In this document: positions 63,903 through 64,000 of the stretch, piece by piece
Numbering within the stretch: position 1 is the stretch's first letter
Layout: every line of letters starts with the position of its first letter
NCBI GenBank assembly: GCA_003278525.1
Contig: QCEQ01000002.1
Coordinates: forward strand, 62,001-126,000
Source: Prochlorococcus sp. AG-355-P16
GTDB lineage: Bacteria; Cyanobacteriota; Cyanobacteriia; PCC-6307; Cyanobiaceae
Direction: 5' to 3'
DNA: 64,000 nucleotides
Notes under the pieces: model-generated
Told to the model about the DNA's origin: nothing
What the model saw: the letters and a program-made list of their open reading frames with translations, nothing else
Databases searched by the model: none
Position numbers and translations under genes: made by a program

Positions 63903-64000
63903 CTGACAAATTTAAAAATTGCTATTGTTGGTGACTGTCATGGTCAATGGTCTGAACTAGACTTGAAAGTTTTATCGATTATCAACCCAAATATTGTTTT
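63903..64000 (+). CDS. N-terminus of a metallophosphoesterase-like protein, truncated by window end
   Basis: 'TNLKIAIVGDCHGQWSELDLKVLSIINPNIVF', GDxHG motif; start codon unclear. Confidence 0.6.
   Translation, partial: MTNLKIAIVGDCHGQWSELDLKVLSIINPNIV

Overview
AT-rich, densely coded cyanobacterial chromosome segment. Gene content (Pcb light-harvesting protein, class II RNR, CrtL-type lycopene cyclase, DUF3303/DUF3764 small proteins, double-length PhnE) points to a high-light-type Prochlorococcus. Most of the window is housekeeping: murF/glmU/aroA, murI, sdsA, acs, hisS, pcb, gltS, crtL, metY-metA, SulP, cbiX, nrdJ, prfC, hslO, phnDCE, aspC, ispG, ctpA, nadA. There is one tRNA (tRNA-Ser UGA, minus strand). 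I saw no CRISPR array, transposase, intact integrase or rRNA. The best candidates for a second look are: (1) a compact GC-rich leader with a pseudoknot, directly upstream of an unlisted 33-aa peptide, that matches the architecture of the glutamine-II ('downstream-peptide') riboswitch; (2) a two-gene module of a ribbon-helix-helix-like protein and a possible GIY-YIG/T5orf172-like protein, with a duplicated 11-bp upstream operator candidate; (3) a second GIY-YIG-like domain fused to membrane helices; (4) a poly-G att-like copy of the tRNA-Ser 3' end bracketing a TM2 gene; (5) a cluster of TTTTCCACA-type DnaA-box-like sites in an unusually long intergenic region; (6) an orphan StpA-like phosphatase divergent from a GpsA-like dehydrogenase; (7) a terminator-like hairpin that sequesters the Shine-Dalgarno of a DUF3764 gene. 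All family assignments come from reading the translations. No searches were run.
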